Positions 59,711-64,000 of a stretch of 64,000 bases of DNA are shown piece after piece; the stretch's first letter is position 1, and every line of letters starts with the position of its first letter. A program made the translations under genes and the position numbers. Below the pieces are notes generated by a model. That model was not told where the DNA came from, searched no databases, and was given only the letters and a program-made list of their open reading frames with translations. Source of the stretch: Bacteroidia bacterium (GTDB lineage: Bacteria > Bacteroidota > Bacteroidia > B-17B0 > Aurantibacillaceae); contig JALHPG010000001.1 in the NCBI GenBank assembly GCA_022842625.1, forward strand, positions 124,001 through 188,000. Reading direction: 5' to 3'.

Positions 59711-60897
59711 TGAAAAAAATAATACTGCTTTATTTTGTTCCGTTATTTATTGTTTTGTTTTGTTTTTTTAAATTTAGCGATAAAATAAATTCTGTTTTTT
59801 TTGATCAGGAACAAAATGCAGCAGTTGATCCTTCCTTTAATTGCATCGCAAATTTTGGAAACTCCCCCTATTATGAAGATCAGTTCTTAAACACATCAGA
59901 TAGCAATGAAACTATTTTTATTTTAGGTTCGTCTGAATTAGCACCCGAAACAGAAGCGCATCCTTATAATTTTATATCCACACATTTTAAAACAAAACTC
60001 AAAGGCGTTGGCCATGCAGGCAATCAATGTTTTTCAATCTATTCGCAATTACTAGCCAACGAAAAACGTTTAAAAAACGCCCCTATCGTAATTGTGTTAT
60101 CGCCGGGTTGGTTTTCTGAATATGCAAAAGGCACCTCGTCATCCATTTTTTTAGAATTTAATTCTTCGCGATTTCTGACCCGGATTTTTCAAAATAAAAC
60201 TCTTCCTGAATTTAAAGCATATGAAGCAAAACGAATTTCTGATCTTTACACAGAATTTAGTAATGCTGACTTAATATTAACCATGTTTTATTTAGAAGCT
60301 CAGGCTTCAAAAAATATTTTCTTCAAAGCCTTCTATTTTCCAATAATTGAAACCATCAAAGTACTAAACACTTTAAAGTTAGATCTAAAAAAATCAAATT
60401 ATAAAGAAACTACGTCGGTAAATAGAAAAACAATTGTTGCTGAATCGGTAACTATTAATTGGGACAGCCTTTTTGTTTCGGCTAAACAACAACAAATTAG
60501 TAACTCAAATAATAATAAATGGTTTATTGAAAACGGCTATTACTCAGAACATGTGAATGGGAAAACCCGAACAATACCCTTAGTTAATGATGATGTAAAT
60601 CAAGAATTAAAAGATCTAAAAATGTTACTTAAACTTTTAAAAACAAAAGAAGTAAATGCTTCTTTCATCATGTTGCCACTAAGTCCTTATTGCTACACTA
60701 ATACAAAAGAGCTTACGCCACTTATTACTGCAATAAATAATGAACTTAAAAACAATAATTTTCCTTGCTTGAATTTATGGCAGGATGATTCAATAAATTT
60801 TGACAACGGTATTTTATCAGACGTAATGCACTTAAGCAAATATGGCTGGTACAAGGCAGATAAATTTATTGTTGAAACTTATAAACTCTCAAAATGA
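59710..60897 (+). CDS. dltD: DltD-like SGNH-type protein
   Basis: N-terminal TM; FILGSSELAPETEAHPYNFI; C-terminal DVMHLSKYGWYKAD; TAATG overlap with dltC. Confidence 0.85.
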   Translation: MKKIILLYFVPLFIVLFCFFKFSDKINSVFFDQEQNAAVDPSFNCIANFGNSPYYEDQFLNTSDSNETIFILGSSELAPETEAHPYNFISTHFKTKLKGVGHAGNQCFSIYSQLLANEKRLKNAPIVIVLSPGWFSEYAKGTSSSIFLEFNSSRFLTRIFQNKTLPEFKAYEAKRISDLYTEFSNADLILTMFYLEAQASKNIFFKAFYFPIIETIKVLNTLKLDLKKSNYKETTSVNRKTIVAESVTINWDSLFVSAKQQQISNSNNNKWFIENGYYSEHVNGKTRTIPLVNDDVNQELKDLKMLLKLLKTKEVNASFIMLPLSPYCYTNTKELTPLITAINNELKNNNFPCLNLWQDDSINFDNGILSDVMHLSKYGWYKADKFIVETYKLSK

Positions 60898-61043
60898 AAA
60901 AAACATTCACATTTAATTTTCTAGCAAATATTCTTTTGTATTTATTTATTGTTTTGGCTTTTTATTTTTTATACAGTCCTTTAAACACGCATCCTAATAA
61001 CAAACCAGGTTCATCTGCTAAATTTGTATACCAACAGTTTTAA
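60894..61043 (+). CDS. dltX: DltX-like 49-aa single-TM protein with C-terminal FxYxxF motif
   Basis: MKKTFTFNFLANILLYLFIVLAFYFLYSPLNTHPNNKPGSSAKFVYQQF; ATGA overlap with dltD, 2 bp before dltB; not in the supplied ORF track. Confidence 0.8.
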   Translation: MKKTFTFNFLANILLYLFIVLAFYFLYSPLNTHPNNKPGSSAKFVYQQF

Positions 61044-61045
61044 AC

Positions 61046-62197
61046 ATGCTTCCATTTAGTTCGATAGATTTTTACATACTCATTGCCCTATTTATAGGGC
61101 TAGTGGTGGCATTAAAATTTTTATTGAGCAACGCGTATTACAAATATGTATTAGCACTACTAAACTTTTCGTTTTTGATCTTTGCCTTTCCAAAACCATA
61201 TCATTTTTTTGTATTTATTGTTTTTTCGTATGCAGGAATTTACTTGTTCTCAACTATTTTAAAATTTAGTCTGAAAATATGGGGAATTCTTTTTTTATTA
61301 TTACCAATGCTTCTCGTAAAATTAGAAATACGCTCCGAATTTGACCTCTCTCATCTATTATCGTTTGCCGGCTTATCCTATGCAACATTTCGCGTAATTG
61401 GTTATTTTATGGATAGAGCTCCGAATGAAAAAATGGCGGATCCTATAACTTATTTTAATTTTTTAGCCTTTACACCAACGTTATTAATAGGTCCTATTGA
61501 GCGATACGGACGATTTAAGACTTCACAAGAAAGTGGTTTTTTATCGATTACTACCGAAAACTTTATTGTTGGCTGGAATGCCTTGTTAAAAGGGATCGTT
61601 TTTAAATACATAATTGCTGAAGTAATTGATAGGTATTGGCTAAATCTGTTTCCCGAAACAAGTAAAGACATTTTACATATGGCAAACAATATGTACGCCT
61701 ATTATTTTTATTTGTTTTTTGATTTTGCCGGCTATTCGTTTATGGCTTTAGGCGTTGGAAAAATGATGGGAATAAATGTTCCGGTCAATTTCACAAATCC
61801 GTTCCTTGCGGTAAGCCCTCAAGATTTTTGGAGACGATTTCATATAAGTTTAGGCGATTGGTTAAAGGATTACTTTTTTACTCCCTTATATGTGTTCTTA
61901 ACAAGAAAGAAAAGTTTAAAAAAATACCCTGTACTTCGTCAAAACATTGCCTTAATATTAACCTTTGCATTAATGGGTTGCTGGAACGGCTTTAGATTCA
62001 ATTATATTTTAAGTGGTTTATTATTTGGCATTTATTCTGCCGTGCACAACAGCTATAGCATCCAATGTAAAAAGAAGGGAAAAGATGTTCTTTTTGGCAA
62101 TTTACATCCCTTGGCAGTACAAATTATCAGCATTTTTATTATGTTCAATTTAGCAGCCGTAGCCATGTATATTTTTAGCGGCCGCAGTCCTTATTAA
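61046..62197 (+). CDS. dltB: DltB-like MBOAT family acyltransferase
   Basis: PQDFWRRFHISLGDWLKDYFFTPLY MBOAT signature, about 9 TM helices; WNG at the usual WHG position. Confidence 0.85.
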   Translation: MLPFSSIDFYILIALFIGLVVALKFLLSNAYYKYVLALLNFSFLIFAFPKPYHFFVFIVFSYAGIYLFSTILKFSLKIWGILFLLLPMLLVKLEIRSEFDLSHLLSFAGLSYATFRVIGYFMDRAPNEKMADPITYFNFLAFTPTLLIGPIERYGRFKTSQESGFLSITTENFIVGWNALLKGIVFKYIIAEVIDRYWLNLFPETSKDILHMANNMYAYYFYLFFDFAGYSFMALGVGKMMGINVPVNFTNPFLAVSPQDFWRRFHISLGDWLKDYFFTPLYVFLTRKKSLKKYPVLRQNIALILTFALMGCWNGFRFNYILSGLLFGIYSAVHNSYSIQCKKKGKDVLFGNLHPLAVQIISIFIMFNLAAVAMYIFSGRSPY

Positions 62198-62207
62198 TTA
62201 AAAGAAG

Positions 62208-63719
62208 ATGAAATATAATTTTAAAACCAAACAATTTTCAGAAATTGAAACTGCTCCCAAAAAACTTGCAATAGCCGGAAGCGACAGGGACATTGATTGG
62301 GATACATTAAAAACAAAAACCGAACAGCTGGTTAAGGTGTTTAATGAAATTGGTATACCAAATGGACATCCGGTTATTATATACGGGCACAAAGAATATT
62401 TATTTCCACTTGCGATATTAGCTTGTATTCATTCAAACACTACTTACATTCCCATAGATAAAATTTATCCAATAGATAGAATTAAAAAGATCATTGAAAA
62501 AACCGGGTCTCAAATTTTAATTAATTGCTCCGAAGAAACCTTGGATATTAATATTGCAATTACTATTAATTCATCATTTAATACAACCGTTAATTTTATT
62601 CCTGATTACTCAAATAAAATTTACGGAATACCCGAAGACCCTCTTCAATATATCATGTTTACATCAGGATCAACAGGGGAGCCAAAAGGAGTGCAAATTA
62701 CCCAAAACTCCATTCTTACATTTTTAAATTGGGCGCAAAAAGATTTTGGCTTTTGCTCCGATGATGTGTTTATGAATCAAGCGCCATTTACATTTGATGT
62801 TTCACTATGCGATGTGCTTAATTCTTTCTCACACGGCGGAACGCTCGTGCTAAATTCAACAAACATAGTTAAAGATCAAGAGGCGTTTTTTAAACGCTTA
62901 GTAAATTACAAATGTAGTGTGTGGACATCCACTCCATCCTTTGCCTATTTGTTCCTTCGCCACCCCGATTTTAATGCAGAAAAAATCTACACCATAAAAA
63001 CATTTTTATTTATGGGCGAAGAATTACCAAACCGCACTTGCTCTATTTTAAAAAAATCGTTTAACGATGTAAGAATATTAAACGCTTATGGCCCAACAGA
63101 GGCTACAATTGTAACAACACTAGTTGAAATAACAGATGACGTTATTTCAAAATACCCAATGTTACCAATTGGTTTTCCAATGCCAGCAAGCAAAATAGTA
63201 ATTGAAAAACTAGACCCTAATGATAAAGAAGGGGAGTTGATCATAGTTGGCGAACATGTTTCGATTGGCTATTTTAAAAATGATGAACTAAATAAACAAA
63301 AGTTTTTTTTACACGAAGGGAAACGCGCATTTAAAACTGGTGACCTGGCCTATTACGAAAACGAAATGGTTTTTTGTATAGGAAGAAATGATGATCAGGT
63401 TAAAATGCATGGTTTTAGAATTGAACTGAATGAGATAAGCAATGTACTTTGTAAAAATGATCTCATCTCAGACGCAGTAACAATTGCCTTAAAACGAAAT
63501 AATGAAGTAAAAAAGATCGTAAGTTTTGTAATTGTAAAAGAGCCCATTCAAAAAGAAGAATTAAACCAACACCTAGTTGCATTTTTAAATACTACCTTGC
63601 CGTATTATATGATCCCGGGTGATTTAGTAACTGTAGGCTCTTTCCCTTACAGCACAAGTCACAAAATTGATAAAAACAAACTCATTGAAGATTATTTAAA
63701 ACAACAATTTAATAATTAA
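62208..63719 (+). CDS. dltA: DltA-like D-alanine:carrier protein ligase (adenylation enzyme)
   Basis: YIMFTSGSTGEPKGVQIT, TPSFAYLFL, NAYGPTEATIV, FKTGDLAYYE, KMHGFRIELNEI. Confidence 0.87.
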   Translation: MKYNFKTKQFSEIETAPKKLAIAGSDRDIDWDTLKTKTEQLVKVFNEIGIPNGHPVIIYGHKEYLFPLAILACIHSNTTYIPIDKIYPIDRIKKIIEKTGSQILINCSEETLDINIAITINSSFNTTVNFIPDYSNKIYGIPEDPLQYIMFTSGSTGEPKGVQITQNSILTFLNWAQKDFGFCSDDVFMNQAPFTFDVSLCDVLNSFSHGGTLVLNSTNIVKDQEAFFKRLVNYKCSVWTSTPSFAYLFLRHPDFNAEKIYTIKTFLFMGEELPNRTCSILKKSFNDVRILNAYGPTEATIVTTLVEITDDVISKYPMLPIGFPMPASKIVIEKLDPNDKEGELIIVGEHVSIGYFKNDELNKQKFFLHEGKRAFKTGDLAYYENEMVFCIGRNDDQVKMHGFRIELNEISNVLCKNDLISDAVTIALKRNNEVKKIVSFVIVKEPIQKEELNQHLVAFLNTTLPYYMIPGDLVTVGSFPYSTSHKIDKNKLIEDYLKQQFNN

Positions 63720-63868
63720 GTGTATCCAAATTAACCTCAAATGATTTACAATTTTAGAATTTACGAATCACATTGGGTTGATTTCAGATCGTTAACAAGA
63801 TATAAAGGAAGTTCGTTTTTCAACAGATGAAAAAGCGAATAAGCTAGTAGTCAAAACAACATAATTAA

Positions 63869-64000
63869 ATGACGATACGAGATTATACATCCAAGGACAA
63901 AGAGGCGTGCATTGAGGTTTTTAAAAGTAACTGCCCTAAATTTTTTGATGAATCTGAATTAGACTTGTTTATTAAGTGGCTAAATCATCAGGAAAATCCT
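63869..64000 (+). CDS. Partial GNAT-like N-acetyltransferase (runs off the window end)
   Basis: MTIRDYTSKDKEACIEVFKSNCPKFFDESELDLFIKWLNHQENP, open to the window edge. Confidence 0.55.
   Translation, partial: MTIRDYTSKDKEACIEVFKSNCPKFFDESELDLFIKWLNHQENP

Overview
AT-rich Bacteroidota (Flavobacteriia/Sphingobacteriia-like) chromosomal window, densely packed with coding sequence. Housekeeping content: holA, yifB/comM-like ATPase, heme genes (hemA, a hemC-hemD fusion, hemE), phoH-PIN, typA/bipA, selenouridine genes (mnmH-selD), nadK, folE plus two PTPS/QueD paralogs, futalosine-pathway mqnB-mqnD, folA, kbl, dusB. Accessory content: several T9SS cargo proteins, including a tandem pair of reprolysin-like metalloproteases; a SiaABC-like PP2C/kinase/target partner-switching module whose kinase is a tandem two-domain protein; a four-gene cluster of a giant secreted protein, a TerB-like/ABCG fusion and secreted/lipoproteins; and, at the right end, a complete dltC-D-X-B-A operon in a Gram-negative lineage. 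The 49-aa DltX was absent from the supplied ORF track and ends in FVYQQF. The DltB-like protein appears to lack the canonical MBOAT WHG histidine (it reads WNG). Non-coding signals: one tRNA-Arg(CCT) flanked by tRNA fragments and REP-like palindromes (one apparently inserted in a tRNA D-loop), at least four kinds of Bacteroidota-type dispersed repeats (one in frame inside mqnD), a poly-T tract that separates a lipoprotein signal peptide from its gene, and TAnnTTTG promoter boxes only 3-6 nt from several start codons. All functional assignments are from reading the sequence and from memory of protein families; no searches were run.
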